Of a stretch of 64,000 bases of DNA, positions 35,596 through 44,705 are shown in pieces. Position 1 is the first letter of the stretch. Each line of letters begins with the position of its first letter. The position numbers were made by a program, and so were the translations under genes. The DNA lies in contig JAUXRI010000313.1 in assembly GCA_030681895.1 (NCBI GenBank), forward strand, positions 27,377 to 91,376, given 5' to 3'. The notes under the pieces are model-generated. The model saw only the letters and a list, made by a program, of their open reading frames with translations. It ran no database searches and was not told where the DNA came from. This DNA comes from Myxococcales bacterium. GTDB lineage: Bacteria > Myxococcota > Myxococcia > Myxococcales > Myxococcaceae.

Positions 35596-36849
35596 TCAGG
35601 TCGCCGCCACCCGCAACGCCGTGAGCTCAGCCTCCGACGGGAAGCTCTCGACCAGCCACCGCTCCGGCCACACGCCCGCTTCCTGTTTCATTCGGTGACC
35701 GACGACGCGCACCGCGACCTCCCACGGAACACGGATGACCTCGGGGTTCTCGGGCGACTCGTCGAGCAGCACCACGAACATCAGGTCTCTCGTCTTCGGC
35801 AGCAGCGTCTCGACGTCCTTCGTCCACGTCGAGTAGCTGATCACCTCTCCCGCCTTGCTCATCACGGCCTTGTACGACGCGACGAAGACGTCCCGGCCGA
35901 TCCGCTGGTGTTCCGCTTCGAGGGTCTCCTTCTGCCCGTCGTTGAGTGACAGCCGGCTCTGCGCCGCGAGAATCGAGAGCTCCTTGCCGACTGAATCAGT
36001 CCGGGTGCGCTCGAACGGCGCCCAGCCCGCGTCGGTGAGGATGAGCGGCATGCTGCTGACGGTGCGTGGGTCTTTGAGGCCCATCTTCATCAGCGTGACG
36101 AACTCGTCGAGCCCTGCCGCGTCGTCAGCGCCCGTGACGATGAGGGTGTTGCGATTGGGCACGCCCGCCACCGGAGCGCCCTTGATCGGAAGGTTCACGA
36201 AGAGCTCAGGCAGCAACAGCCGCGCGGGGTCGTGCGAGTCAGAGTACGGCGAAACGAACACGCCCGGCGCCACCTGCTTGAAGGGCTTCTTCGAAATGGA
36301 GCGCAGGTTCTCGAGCGCGACGGGCCACAGCTCGTCAATCGACGACTTCCAGCGGGTGTAGTTCTGGTCGAGGCAGTCGATGACCGTCGTGGGCAGGTCG
36401 ATGCACAGGCTCGCAGCGAGCACGTCTCCCACGGGCCGGTGCGGAAGAGTCGGCAGCGTGTCTGAGCCCTTCAGGAGCTGGTCGCCGAACTGCTGACGGG
36501 TGCGCAGGCCCAGGGTGCTCGCGTAGAGGCGGTCTCGAATTCTCGGCAACAGGCTGCGAGCCGCAGCGCCTTTGTCGTCGAAGGCGTCGACGTTCGTGTA
36601 CTCCTCTGGCGCGTAGCGCTGGAAGACGCGGTTCCGGTCCTTCTTCGGCAGCGCCTTGAACTCTTCGTACGCGTTGCCAAGGAACAGGATGTTGACGGCT
36701 CCGCCAGGGTCGCCGACCACCAACTGGAAGCGCTGGGGCTCGAAGGTAATGGGGCGCGCCTCGCCCGACTTCTTCATGTGTTCGATGACGAGGGTGGCGA
36801 AGCTCTTCTCATCGGGAACGCCACCAAAGAAGCGGTCGAGAAAGCCCAT
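35596..36849 (-). CDS. DUF1444-family protein
   Basis: 417 aa, starting MGFLDRFFGGVPDEKSFATL, with no signal peptide or membrane segment. FAT-x-V-x-E-x-M-K and the following FEPQRFQLVVG are typical of DUF1444 (YtpQ-like) proteins, and TDAGWAPFERTR occurs later. Role unknown; usually cytosolic. It is followed downstream by the desaturase-like gene after about 100 nt, probably in a separate unit. Confidence 0.7.
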   Translation of the reverse strand: MGFLDRFFGGVPDEKSFATLVIEHMKKSGEARPITFEPQRFQLVVGDPGGAVNILFLGNAYEEFKALPKKDRNRVFQRYAPEEYTNVDAFDDKGAAARSLLPRIRDRLYASTLGLRTRQQFGDQLLKGSDTLPTLPHRPVGDVLAASLCIDLPTTVIDCLDQNYTRWKSSIDELWPVALENLRSISKKPFKQVAPGVFVSPYSDSHDPARLLLPELFVNLPIKGAPVAGVPNRNTLIVTGADDAAGLDEFVTLMKMGLKDPRTVSSMPLILTDAGWAPFERTRTDSVGKELSILAAQSRLSLNDGQKETLEAEHQRIGRDVFVASYKAVMSKAGEVISYSTWTKDVETLLPKTRDLMFVVLLDESPENPEVIRVPWEVAVRVVGHRMKQEAGVWPERWLVESFPSEAELTALRVAAT

Positions 36850-36894
36850 GGTCGGCCTGACCCGCGAGACCTGCCTGCTGTGAAGAGAATCTGA

Positions 36895-38958
36895 CTAGCG
36901 GCTGACCTTGAACGACGACGAGCCGACGAACAGCGCCTCGTTGCAGTTCGCTCCCGCGACGCCGATGAGCGGAGAGATCGCCAGGTCCATCGCGCGCGGG
37001 TCGGAGTTCGTCCACACGGCCGTGTTGTTCTCGAGCTTCAGCTCGAACAGCTGATCAGACCCGAAGTCGTACGACATGCCGATGTCGAAGCCGACGAGCC
37101 CGTTTCCGAGGGGCGCGAAGGTGGCGTAGCCGGTCGGCGCCGGTCCCGTCGCGGCCACCGTGCGCACCTGGTTCGTCGTGAGGTCGACCCGCTCGATGGT
37201 GGGCACGAAGGACACTGCGGCCGTCCGGCCTCCGACGATGAACATGGCGCCATCGACGAGCGTGAGCGCCGGCTGTTGCCTCGGCGTGACGTCGGCCACC
37301 TTGCGCCACACGAGCGAGGTCAAGTCGAGCGCGTACACGTCTCCAAGCGCCTGGGTGCCAGCGACGCCACCTGCGATGAACAGCGTGGTGCCGACGACGA
37401 GGGCGGCCGCCGACCAGCGCCCGGGAGGCCTGGTGCCCGTCGTCGCCACCGGCGTCGTGGTGGTGCCGTCGGCCGACACCGCGCTGACCTCGGCTGACGA
37501 CGTGCTCCCGTTCTGCCCGAAGAGCAGGAGCGTGCGCTGACCGACCGGGTCGAACGCCATCGTCACGCCGCTCGACTGGGTCATCGGCAGCCGCGCCGTC
37601 AGCGTCGTCCACCGCGTCGTCGCAGGGTCGAACGTCAGCAGCGTCTGGTTGGCCGCGACCATCACGCGCCCATCGGGGAGCCGTGCGCCGTTGCTCAGCG
37701 CCGAGAGCGAGTTCGGCGGCAGCGCTCCGGTGAGCTTGAGCGACGTCTGCGAGAACTCCCGGCCCGGCGCGAGCGAGAGGGCGACGAAATCGGGCCCGAA
37801 CATCTGGCGAAAGTCGCGGTCGGTGATGAAAGGCGCGCGACCCAGGATGCTCGAGATGCTGTTGGGGAGCACCCGCCACTGCCTCGTGCGCAGGTCGGCC
37901 TCGACGACGGTTGGCACCATGATGGTCATGTTGCCGAACATCTCGGGGCGCGTGCCGGTCACCAACAAACGGCCACCGACGGCATCCCACGCCATGAACG
38001 GGTACGGCGTCGGCAAGCCGGGCTCGACCGACGGCAGGCCGGTGCCCGACATCGCAATCGGCGTCCAGTTCGCGGCGGTCGGGCTGCGCTCCTGAATCGT
38101 GGGCAGCCACCGAGCGCCCATTGGCGGCACGAACTCGTAGCTGCCGAGGCTCAGCACCCGGTTGGCGTCGCGGTCGTACACGGTGGCGTTGGAGTACGGC
38201 TGGCCTGAAACAGCCATGCCCCACTGCGCCTGTGTGCCGGTGATGGTGAGCGGGACGACGGCGTTCCCGCCGATGGCGCCGAGCTGGGCCGAGGTGCCCT
38301 CGAGGTTCTGGTAGAGGAAGCCGTTCGCGTCGGGCGAGTCGAAGGAGGTGAGCGTCGTGAAGCGCGCGCCGCCGTCAGAGACCGTGAGCTGCGCCACCTC
38401 GTAGCGGTTCGGCGCCTTCGAGAAGTACAGGCCGGTCAAGACGCTCGTCTGCTCGTCGAACGCGGTCGCGGTGAGGTTGCCAGTTGGAATCGTCCCGCTC
38501 AGCGGAAGCGCCTCGACGAACGCACGTGAGCCGCCATCCCGAAGCGTCGAGCCGTCGCCATCGAGCCGTACCGTGTGGAGCGTTCGCAGCGTCGGCGTCA
38601 CCGAGAGCGGCAGCATGAAGGCCTGACGGGTGGCCGAGTCGAACCCGCCGCGGAACGCCGTGCCGCCCGGGGTGTAGGCCGCGAAGGCGCCGTGGAGCTG
38701 TTGGAGTTGAAGCGCTCCGCCTGGGGTGCACGTCGCCGTGCCGCCGCCGGTCGCCGAGCCACCAGCGCTCCCGCCGCCGACGTTTCCACCACCCGTGCTG
38801 CCGCCACCGCTGCTGCCACCGAACCCACCGCCACTGCTGCCACCGAAGCCGCCACCGGTCAGGAGTGAGGTGCCTCCGGCTGCGCCGCCGTCGGCCCGCA
38901 TCGGCACCGGTCCACACGCAGCCATCAGACAGCAGAGCCCCAGCAGTCGCATCGTCAT
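36895..38958 (-). CDS. Large Kelch-type lipoprotein with Gly-rich linker
   Basis: 687 aa. I use the ATG at 38958 because GAGGGG lies 9 nt before it; ATGs at 38967 and 38952 are alternatives. Lipobox MAAC (Cys15) is followed by a linker of GGG-F-GG-SSGG repeats (residues about 24-73). The rest has Kelch-like propeller repeats (LFGQNGSTSSAEVSAVSADG; LFIAGGVAGTQALGDVYALDL; MFIVGGRTAAVSFVPTIERVDL). Probably surface-exposed. Divergent from the AAA+-RF2-like gene. Confidence 0.8.
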   Translation of the reverse strand: MTMRLLGLCCLMAACGPVPMRADGGAAGGTSLLTGGGFGGSSGGGFGGSSGGGSTGGGNVGGGSAGGSATGGGTATCTPGGALQLQQLHGAFAAYTPGGTAFRGGFDSATRQAFMLPLSVTPTLRTLHTVRLDGDGSTLRDGGSRAFVEALPLSGTIPTGNLTATAFDEQTSVLTGLYFSKAPNRYEVAQLTVSDGGARFTTLTSFDSPDANGFLYQNLEGTSAQLGAIGGNAVVPLTITGTQAQWGMAVSGQPYSNATVYDRDANRVLSLGSYEFVPPMGARWLPTIQERSPTAANWTPIAMSGTGLPSVEPGLPTPYPFMAWDAVGGRLLVTGTRPEMFGNMTIMVPTVVEADLRTRQWRVLPNSISSILGRAPFITDRDFRQMFGPDFVALSLAPGREFSQTSLKLTGALPPNSLSALSNGARLPDGRVMVAANQTLLTFDPATTRWTTLTARLPMTQSSGVTMAFDPVGQRTLLLFGQNGSTSSAEVSAVSADGTTTTPVATTGTRPPGRWSAAALVVGTTLFIAGGVAGTQALGDVYALDLTSLVWRKVADVTPRQQPALTLVDGAMFIVGGRTAAVSFVPTIERVDLTTNQVRTVAATGPAPTGYATFAPLGNGLVGFDIGMSYDFGSDQLFELKLENNTAVWTNSDPRAMDLAISPLIGVAGANCNEALFVGSSSFKVSR
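38740..38889 (-). repeat. Gly/Ser-rich coding repeat
   Basis: About 150 bp of imperfect GGT/GGC-AGC units coding for the GGG-F-GG-SSGGG linker of the large Kelch lipoprotein. Two near-identical blocks (GGGFGGSS) show recent tandem duplication. Confidence 0.65.
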
Positions 38959-39121
38959 CGCCGACATCCCCTCGAGTGGAGGCGCGCCGGTAGCCCGCGC
39001 CTCGCGTGCCTTCGTGTCCTGACACCTCTCCCACATTCACGCAGGTCTGGAGTCGCGGCTGCGCTGTGGCAGGGTCGGTCAGTCGCGTCGGCGCTCGGCC
39101 GTCGAGGAGGGCGAAACCACC

Positions 39122-41947
39122 ATGGCAAAAAAGAAGGCACGCGCTGACAGCCCTGACGGCTGGTTGGCGCTGGTGGAGCGCGACCTCACGGCGCTGGGCA
39201 AAGACGGGAAGCTCCCCACGGGGCATGGGCTTGATCAGGCCGCGAACGACCTCGCGACGCTGCTGACCCGTGGAGGCAAGGCGCCGCTGCTCGCGGGTGA
39301 ACCGGGCGTCGGCAAGTCAGCCATCGTGCAGGAATTGGCCCGGCGCATCGTGCTGGGGAACGCGCCGGAAGGCTTGAAGGGCGTGCGCGTGTTGGAAGTG
39401 CCGGCCGCTGGCATCTTCGCGCGAACGAACACGCCGAAAGGCGCGGCGGAGTTGCTCGAGGAGTTCCTCGACCGCGCTGCCGAGCAGCCCACCATCGTCT
39501 TCTTGAGAGATGTCGGGCTGGTGCAGGGCAGCTCGCTGGTACCGGTGCTGATCCGCTCGCTCCGCGCGGGGCGCATTCGTTTCATCTTCGAGTCGGACCT
39601 GCGGCGCGCACACGAGCTGCTCCGCACCGATGAGACGTTGAGCGAGCGGCTCCACCTCGTGGTGGTGAACGAGCCGACGCACGAGCGCGCCCGGTGGATT
39701 CTCGGGCGCATGGCCGAAGAGCTGGAGCTCGAAGCAGGCGTGCCCATCGACCCGTCGGCGTGTGACGTCGCGCTGCGGCTCTCGGTGAAGTTCCTGCTCG
39801 CGCAGCGGCTGCCGCGCAAAGCCATCGAGCTGTTGAAAGAGACCGTCACCGAAGCGGCCGGCGCGTCGCGGGAGCGCGTGACGGGTGAAGACGTGTTGGC
39901 GCGGTTCTGCAGCTCGACGCGTTTGCCGCGCTTCATGGCCGACGACAACGTGCCGCTCGACCTCGACGAGGTGAGCCGCTTCTTCGGCACGCGTCTCCTT
40001 GGACAGACCGACGCACTGCAGGCCGTGTTGCGGAGCGTCGCGCTGCTCAAAGCCGGCCTCAACGACCCTCGGCGTCCGCTCGGCGTGTTCCTCTTCGCGG
40101 GCCCCACCGGCGTCGGCAAGACGCACCTCGCGAAGCTGCTCGCGGAGTATTTGTTCGGCAGCCACGAGCGCCTGGTGCGCATCAACATGGCCGACTACCC
40201 GGACCATGGTGACGAGAACGTGCTGTTCGGAAACCCGTGGGCGCAGACGCTCGACTCGAAGCGCGGAGAGCTGACCCGCCTGCTCGATGGCCGCGTCTTC
40301 ACCGTGCTGCTGCTCGACGAGTTCGAGAAGGCGCACGCGAAGTGCCACGACCGGTTCCTGCAGTTGTTCGACGAAGGCCAGTTCATCAACGCCGCGGGCG
40401 AGACGGTGCCGTGCAACAACACGCTCATCGTCTGCACGTCGAACGTGGGCGCCGAGGTGTATCGGGAAGGCGCGATTGGGTTTGCGTCGAAGCGCAGCGA
40501 TGACGAGCTGCTCGAAGAAATCGACCGGCGGATTTCATCGTCGTTCCGGCCGGAGTTCCTGAATCGGTTCGACGCCATCTGCCACTTCCGCCCGCGGGGG
40601 AAGGTCGAGATCCGCCGCATCGCGCAGCGCGAAGTCGGACGTGTGCTGGAGCGTGAGGGCATTCGTGCGCGGCAGCTGGATGTCGAGGTCGCTCCCGAGG
40701 TGGTGGAGCTGCTGGTCGACCGCGGCTACTCGCCGATTCACGGAGCGCGGTACCTGCAGCGCGAAATCGAGAAGTCGCTCACCGCGGCCCTGGCCGTCGA
40801 GATTGCGCGGCAATCCTTGCCACCGTCGACGCCGGTGAAGGTCGTCAGTCACAAGGGGCGGGTGCACGCGATTGCGGAGCCGAAGGTGGCGCGCGAGCGT
40901 GAAGCGACGGCGCAGGCGTTGCTCCCGGGAGCTGGCGCGGCGTTCTCGAAGAAGCGGCTCGACCAGAAGGCGCTCGTCGCCGAGGCGGAGTCGCTGGTCG
41001 GTCGCGCGGCGGGCGTCGGTCAGGCGGCGAAGCGGCCGCAGCTCGAGGTGAAGCGAAGGGAGCTGTTGGGCATCTCGCAGGCTCCGGGATTCTGGGATGA
41101 CGGCGAGCGTGCTGCCGCGGTGCTGCGGACCTATCGCGCCATCGACGCGCAGCTGGCCGAGCTCGACCGGCTGCGAGAGCAATGTCAGGTGGCGCGACGA
41201 CGGGCGCGTGACGCGAAGGGTGAGATGCAGCTCGCGACCGCGGTTCGGGCCGTCGAAGAGGTCGCCCGTGAGGTGCAGCTGGCCGAGGCGCGCGTGGCGT
41301 CGGGGAGTTCGGGCAACGTCGATGACGCGTGGCTCGAGCTCGCGGCGGCCGTCGATGGTGAAGCGGGTGAAGGCTGGGTGCGCGAGCTGATGACGATGTA
41401 CGTCGGCTGGGCGCAGCGCCGCAGTTACGAGGTGAAGGTGCTGGCCGAGAGCGATGACCCGAGGCGCGCGGTGCTCCACGTGCACGGGCCGGGCGTCTTC
41501 GGCTTCCTGTCTGGCGAGAAGGGCCTGCACCGACGCATCGATGACGACTCGCGCGTGGCCGCGTACGTGCGGCTGTACACGCCGTCACAGGCGCCGGTGG
41601 AGCTCGCGGACTCGATGAAGCTCACCGCGCGTGAGGTGAAGCGTCGCGCGGGCCGGTACGTCGAGAAGATTGCCTCGGAGTCGTCGGTGCGTGACGAGCG
41701 GACCGGGCGTGAGGTGTCGCTGTCGGGCGCGGGCGGCGTCGACGAGCTCAAGTCGCTGACGCTGGCGGTGCTCGATGGTCAGGGAGAAGGCGGCACCGAG
41801 GTGCGGCGGTACTTCATGGGGCGCGGCGCGAGAGTCGAAGATCCACGAACGGGCGAGGCGTCGCCGCGAATGAAGGACGTGTTGAAGGGTGAAATCGATC
41901 TCTTCATCGCAGCCTGGCTCACGAGGCCGCCCAGCGACGTCAGCTGA
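39122..41947 (+). CDS. AAA+ ClpA/B-like ATPase fused to a release-factor-2-like domain lacking GGQ
   Basis: 941 aa. Two ATPase modules without the usual Clp N-domain: Walker A GEPGVGKS (59-66) but a degenerate Walker B (TIVFLRD, 124-130, no DE), then Walker A GPTGVGKT (327-334), Walker B VLLLDEFEKAH (395-405), sensor 1 CTSNVG (438-443) and sensor 2 GAR (541-543). Residues about 640-935 follow peptide-chain-release factor 2: PGFWDDGERA (655-664), GWVRELMTMYVGWAQRR (751-767) and VEDPRTG...VLKGEIDLFIAAWL (905-933). The anticodon SPF and the catalytic GGQ motifs are both absent. GAGGAGGG precedes the ATG. Probably a ribosome-targeted remodeller; inference. Confidence 0.85.
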   Translation: MAKKKARADSPDGWLALVERDLTALGKDGKLPTGHGLDQAANDLATLLTRGGKAPLLAGEPGVGKSAIVQELARRIVLGNAPEGLKGVRVLEVPAAGIFARTNTPKGAAELLEEFLDRAAEQPTIVFLRDVGLVQGSSLVPVLIRSLRAGRIRFIFESDLRRAHELLRTDETLSERLHLVVVNEPTHERARWILGRMAEELELEAGVPIDPSACDVALRLSVKFLLAQRLPRKAIELLKETVTEAAGASRERVTGEDVLARFCSSTRLPRFMADDNVPLDLDEVSRFFGTRLLGQTDALQAVLRSVALLKAGLNDPRRPLGVFLFAGPTGVGKTHLAKLLAEYLFGSHERLVRINMADYPDHGDENVLFGNPWAQTLDSKRGELTRLLDGRVFTVLLLDEFEKAHAKCHDRFLQLFDEGQFINAAGETVPCNNTLIVCTSNVGAEVYREGAIGFASKRSDDELLEEIDRRISSSFRPEFLNRFDAICHFRPRGKVEIRRIAQREVGRVLEREGIRARQLDVEVAPEVVELLVDRGYSPIHGARYLQREIEKSLTAALAVEIARQSLPPSTPVKVVSHKGRVHAIAEPKVAREREATAQALLPGAGAAFSKKRLDQKALVAEAESLVGRAAGVGQAAKRPQLEVKRRELLGISQAPGFWDDGERAAAVLRTYRAIDAQLAELDRLREQCQVARRRARDAKGEMQLATAVRAVEEVAREVQLAEARVASGSSGNVDDAWLELAAAVDGEAGEGWVRELMTMYVGWAQRRSYEVKVLAESDDPRRAVLHVHGPGVFGFLSGEKGLHRRIDDDSRVAAYVRLYTPSQAPVELADSMKLTAREVKRRAGRYVEKIASESSVRDERTGREVSLSGAGGVDELKSLTLAVLDGQGEGGTEVRRYFMGRGARVEDPRTGEASPRMKDVLKGEIDLFIAAWLTRPPSDVS

Positions 41948-42007
41948 TCAGCGCGCGACGATCTCGAGGGCGCGCAACCGTTGCTCGTGTTCGGCCGCGC
42001 TTCGGAC

Positions 42008-42220
42008 TCACGACTCGAGGGCGACCTTGACGGCGCGAGTCATCATCACCATCTGCTCAGCGAGATCTCGGAGTGAGGTCTCGATGATCTCGAAGCGCTG
42101 ATCGGCGCGATCTCTGCCTTCGCGCATCTCGTTGCGGAGTTCGTGAAGTTCCTCTGTCTGGCTCCGCTGTCCATCGCGGAGTTCCTCGAGGAGCTTCACC
42201 GTCAGGTCGGCCGGTTCCAT
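42008..42220 (-). CDS. Small coiled-coil protein
   Basis: 70 aa, almost wholly heptad-like (LTVKLLEELRDGQRSQTEEL; LRNEMREGRDRADQRFEIIE), no Cys and no signal. It resembles short coiled-coil phage or membrane-associated proteins but carries no identifying motif. Convergent with the AAA+-RF2-like gene (60-nt gap). No function assigned. Confidence 0.55.
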   Translation of the reverse strand: MEPADLTVKLLEELRDGQRSQTEELHELRNEMREGRDRADQRFEIIETSLRDLAEQMVMMTRAVKVALES

Positions 42221-42272
42221 GATGAAGACACCGTACCAGCGGGGGCTGATGGCCTGCCAACCGGCCGAGTGC

Positions 42273-42803
42273 TTAGGGCGTCAAGCATGGCGCGACCCGA
42301 TACAGGCCGCTGAGACGCTTCAGGGTCACCGCGTCAGTCGACGCCACCGCGACAGCCTGTCGGAGTGCTTCATCATCGAGCGTCGGCGCCCGTGAGATGA
42401 CGTCAGCTCCCGCCGGTGTCGCGAGCGTGGCCCCGAACGTCAGCACCACCCAGCTCGCGTCAGGCGCGACGGCCACTACGTCCCACTCACTGGTGAAGAG
42501 CGAGAGGATGCCGTTCCCTCGCCAGGTGAAGTGCGTCGGCACCTGCGCGTGCTGCGTGTCGACGCCGAGGATTTCGCCCGCGGTCGTGCCCTCGGTGTAG
42601 GCGACGCGATCGGTGGCCGCGCGCTCGGAGAGCGCTCCGTACGTGAACGTGACGTCGCAGCGCGTTCGCCACATCGGGAAGGTCGTCGCGACGACGTGCC
42701 AGCGGCCGAGCAGACTTGAGAGTTCGAGCTCGGTCGGCGCCGTCGTCGCGCGCACCGGAGCGCCGGCACAGCTCGCCATCAGGAGAAAACCGAGCGCGCG
42801 CAT
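42273..42803 (-). CDS. Lipocalin-like lipoprotein
   Basis: 176 aa. Signal MRALGFLLMASCAG with a lipobox at MASC. LLGRWHVVATTFPMW carries the lipocalin G-x-W motif after the first strand, and WDVVAVAPDASWVVL fits the later strands of Blc-type outer-membrane lipocalins. A GTG directly before the ATG is an alternative start. The ATG overlaps the epimerase stop by 1 nt, so it is the last gene of the run beginning at 46633. Probably binds a lipid or hydrophobic ligand at the outer membrane. Confidence 0.7.
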   Translation of the reverse strand: MRALGFLLMASCAGAPVRATTAPTELELSSLLGRWHVVATTFPMWRTRCDVTFTYGALSERAATDRVAYTEGTTAGEILGVDTQHAQVPTHFTWRGNGILSLFTSEWDVVAVAPDASWVVLTFGATLATPAGADVISRAPTLDDEALRQAVAVASTDAVTLKRLSGLYRVAPCLTP

Positions 42804-43678
42804 CACCCTTTGAGAATCGCTGCCACCAACAGCGCGACCTGGCTCTCGAGCGAGTTCGGATTCCAGTCCACCGGCCGGAGCGCGGGCGAGAAGGTGATGT
42901 GCTGATCATTCAACTTCGTCGTCGTGAACACCACGGCGACCTGCCGCTGCAGCGCCCGCTCCACGGTCGCGATGAGGCTGGTCAGCGCCATCGGGCGGCC
43001 CATCACCAGGTAGTGCACGCCGGGTTGATTCGACTCCGACGCCATGAACACGCCGATGTCCTGCGCCGAGACGTAGTCGCGCAGGGTGCTCGGGTGCGCC
43101 GAGATGGTCGACGGCCTTCGCGCGAGGGCGTTTCGAATGAGCGTGGGAATCATGCCCAGCCGCACCTTGCCGCGCGGCACGCCGTACACGCTCGAAGGCC
43201 GATAGATGAAGCGCGCGACGCCGGTTGACTGTTCCAGCAGGTGCTCCTGCTGAAGCTTGAGCCGCCCGTACGGTCGCATCGTGGCCGCCGGTGTCGGACT
43301 GTCGACTCTCCGCTGCCCTTCGTGCAGACCGCCGGCCGATGACGTCAGGTGGAACTCCACGCGCCGCTTGGTGGCCAGCTGTTCGCTCCACGCCAGCACC
43401 GTGCGGAAGCTCTGCAGCTCCTTCGCCAGGTCGGCCTCGGTCGACGCGAAACCCCCGCGCCCCGCACACCAGAACACCCTGACGGCACCCTCGGCCCCGA
43501 GCCACGCGCGAGCCGACTCGAGCTCCTCGGCGAACGCCACCTCGTTGCCCCAGCTCGTCGGCGCGCTGTGCGTGCGGACGCGGTTGGGTTTGCGATTGAG
43601 CGCGGTGACGAGCGCTCCGCCGACGAGGCCCACGCCGAGGACGACGTCTTTCACCGCCCCGCGGTCAACGAGGTACAT
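42803..43678 (-). CDS. NAD-dependent epimerase/dehydratase-like protein
   Basis: 291 aa. Rossmann start VVLGVGLVGGALVTALNR (G-x-G-x-x-G) and an active-site pair PYGRLK (Y-x3-K), as in SDR-type sugar epimerases; SSVYGVPRGKVRLGMIP is the substrate-binding part. Sits between a GT2 gene and a lipocalin gene, so it may alter a sugar used for a glycolipid or surface polysaccharide. Overlaps the GT2 gene by 14 nt. Confidence 0.8.
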   Translation of the reverse strand: MYLVDRGAVKDVVLGVGLVGGALVTALNRKPNRVRTHSAPTSWGNEVAFAEELESARAWLGAEGAVRVFWCAGRGGFASTEADLAKELQSFRTVLAWSEQLATKRRVEFHLTSSAGGLHEGQRRVDSPTPAATMRPYGRLKLQQEHLLEQSTGVARFIYRPSSVYGVPRGKVRLGMIPTLIRNALARRPSTISAHPSTLRDYVSAQDIGVFMASESNQPGVHYLVMGRPMALTSLIATVERALQRQVAVVFTTTKLNDQHITFSPALRPVDWNPNSLESQVALLVAAILKG

Positions 43679-44705
43679 GCGCGGTCGTCGTCATCGCGCT
43701 CGCGTTCACGTTCGCCTCGACTGACGGCGAGCGGCGCCAGAGCGCGTCCTTGCTGCGGTCGACGATCATGAACGCCGGCCGTCCCTGCGCGCGGCTCAGC
43801 GTGCCCGTCAGGCGCTCCAGCACGAGGCCGAAGAGCGACACCATCAGCGCCGTCGAGAACGACACCATCACGAAGAGCGACGTCCATCCTTCGACGTGAA
43901 TCGAGTCGTAGATCAGCCGCGCCGCGACGGCGACGATGCCCGCCACCACGCACACGATGGCGCCCATCACTCCGAGCGCCGGAAGCCAGCGAAGAATCGG
44001 CGGGTGGTACGCCATGATCAGCCGTCGGAAGTGGCTCATCAGTGAGCGGAAGCTGTACCCAGACACGTCGCGAGGGTCCTGCATCTCGAAGCGCGCCGTC
44101 GTCACGCGGTTGGTCAGCCAGCGCAGCGCGACGTCGAGATAGAACTCATGGCCCGCGAGGGCTCCGGCCGCGCGCGCGATTTCGCCTCGCACCAGGCGGA
44201 AGCTGTTGAAGAGCGGCACCACCGGGTCGCCGACGATCCACGCCACGAAGCGCTTGGCAGACCGGGAGCTGACGTTGCGCCACCATCGGCCGTGCACCGA
44301 CGCTCCGGGCTGCGCGTAACAAATGTCGCGACTCGTCGGCAGCGCTGCGTCGAGCAGGTCGATCACCTTCGCAGGGTCGTGCTGCCCGTCTTCGTCGATG
44401 GAGATGACCCAGTCGCCCGAGGTGTGCAGCATTCCCGCCGCCGTCGCGCCGTGCTGGCCCGAGTTGCGCGCGAGGTGGATGACGGTGAGCCACGGGTACT
44501 TCGCTGCGAGCGTCGTCAGCAGCGCAGCCGAGCCATCGACGGGCTCGTCACACACGAAGATGGCCTCGAGCAGGCGAATGGGGAGCGCTCCACCCTCGAG
44601 CTGCAGCCGCAGCGCCTCGAGACGTTCGACGAGCTTCTGCAGGTACTGCTCTCCCCGGTACACGGGCACTACGAACGAGAGCTGCACCGCGCGTTCGGTC
44701 GTCAC
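43665..44705 (-). CDS. Family 2 glycosyltransferase with two membrane segments
   Basis: 346 aa. GT-A start LSFVVPVYRGEQYLQKLV and ISIDEDGQHDP (D-x-D region), QDPRDVSGYSFR; then two hydrophobic segments near the end (ALGVMGAIVCVVAGIVAVAA; LFVMVSFSTALMVSLFGLVL). This is the DPM1/GtrB-like topology, consistent with transfer of a sugar to a polyprenyl phosphate. Its ATG overlaps the stop of the DUF2079 gene by 4 nt. Confidence 0.88.
   Translation of the reverse strand: MTTERAVQLSFVVPVYRGEQYLQKLVERLEALRLQLEGGALPIRLLEAIFVCDEPVDGSAALLTTLAAKYPWLTVIHLARNSGQHGATAAGMLHTSGDWVISIDEDGQHDPAKVIDLLDAALPTSRDICYAQPGASVHGRWWRNVSSRSAKRFVAWIVGDPVVPLFNSFRLVRGEIARAAGALAGHEFYLDVALRWLTNRVTTARFEMQDPRDVSGYSFRSLMSHFRRLIMAYHPPILRWLPALGVMGAIVCVVAGIVAVAARLIYDSIHVEGWTSLFVMVSFSTALMVSLFGLVLERLTGTLSRAQGRPAFMIVDRSKDALWRRSPSVEANVNASAMTTTAHVPR

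Noticed and set aside
39122..41947. Calling the C-terminal part a working peptide chain release factor
   Set aside because: GGQ and SPF are missing, so it cannot read stop codons or release peptides in the normal way.
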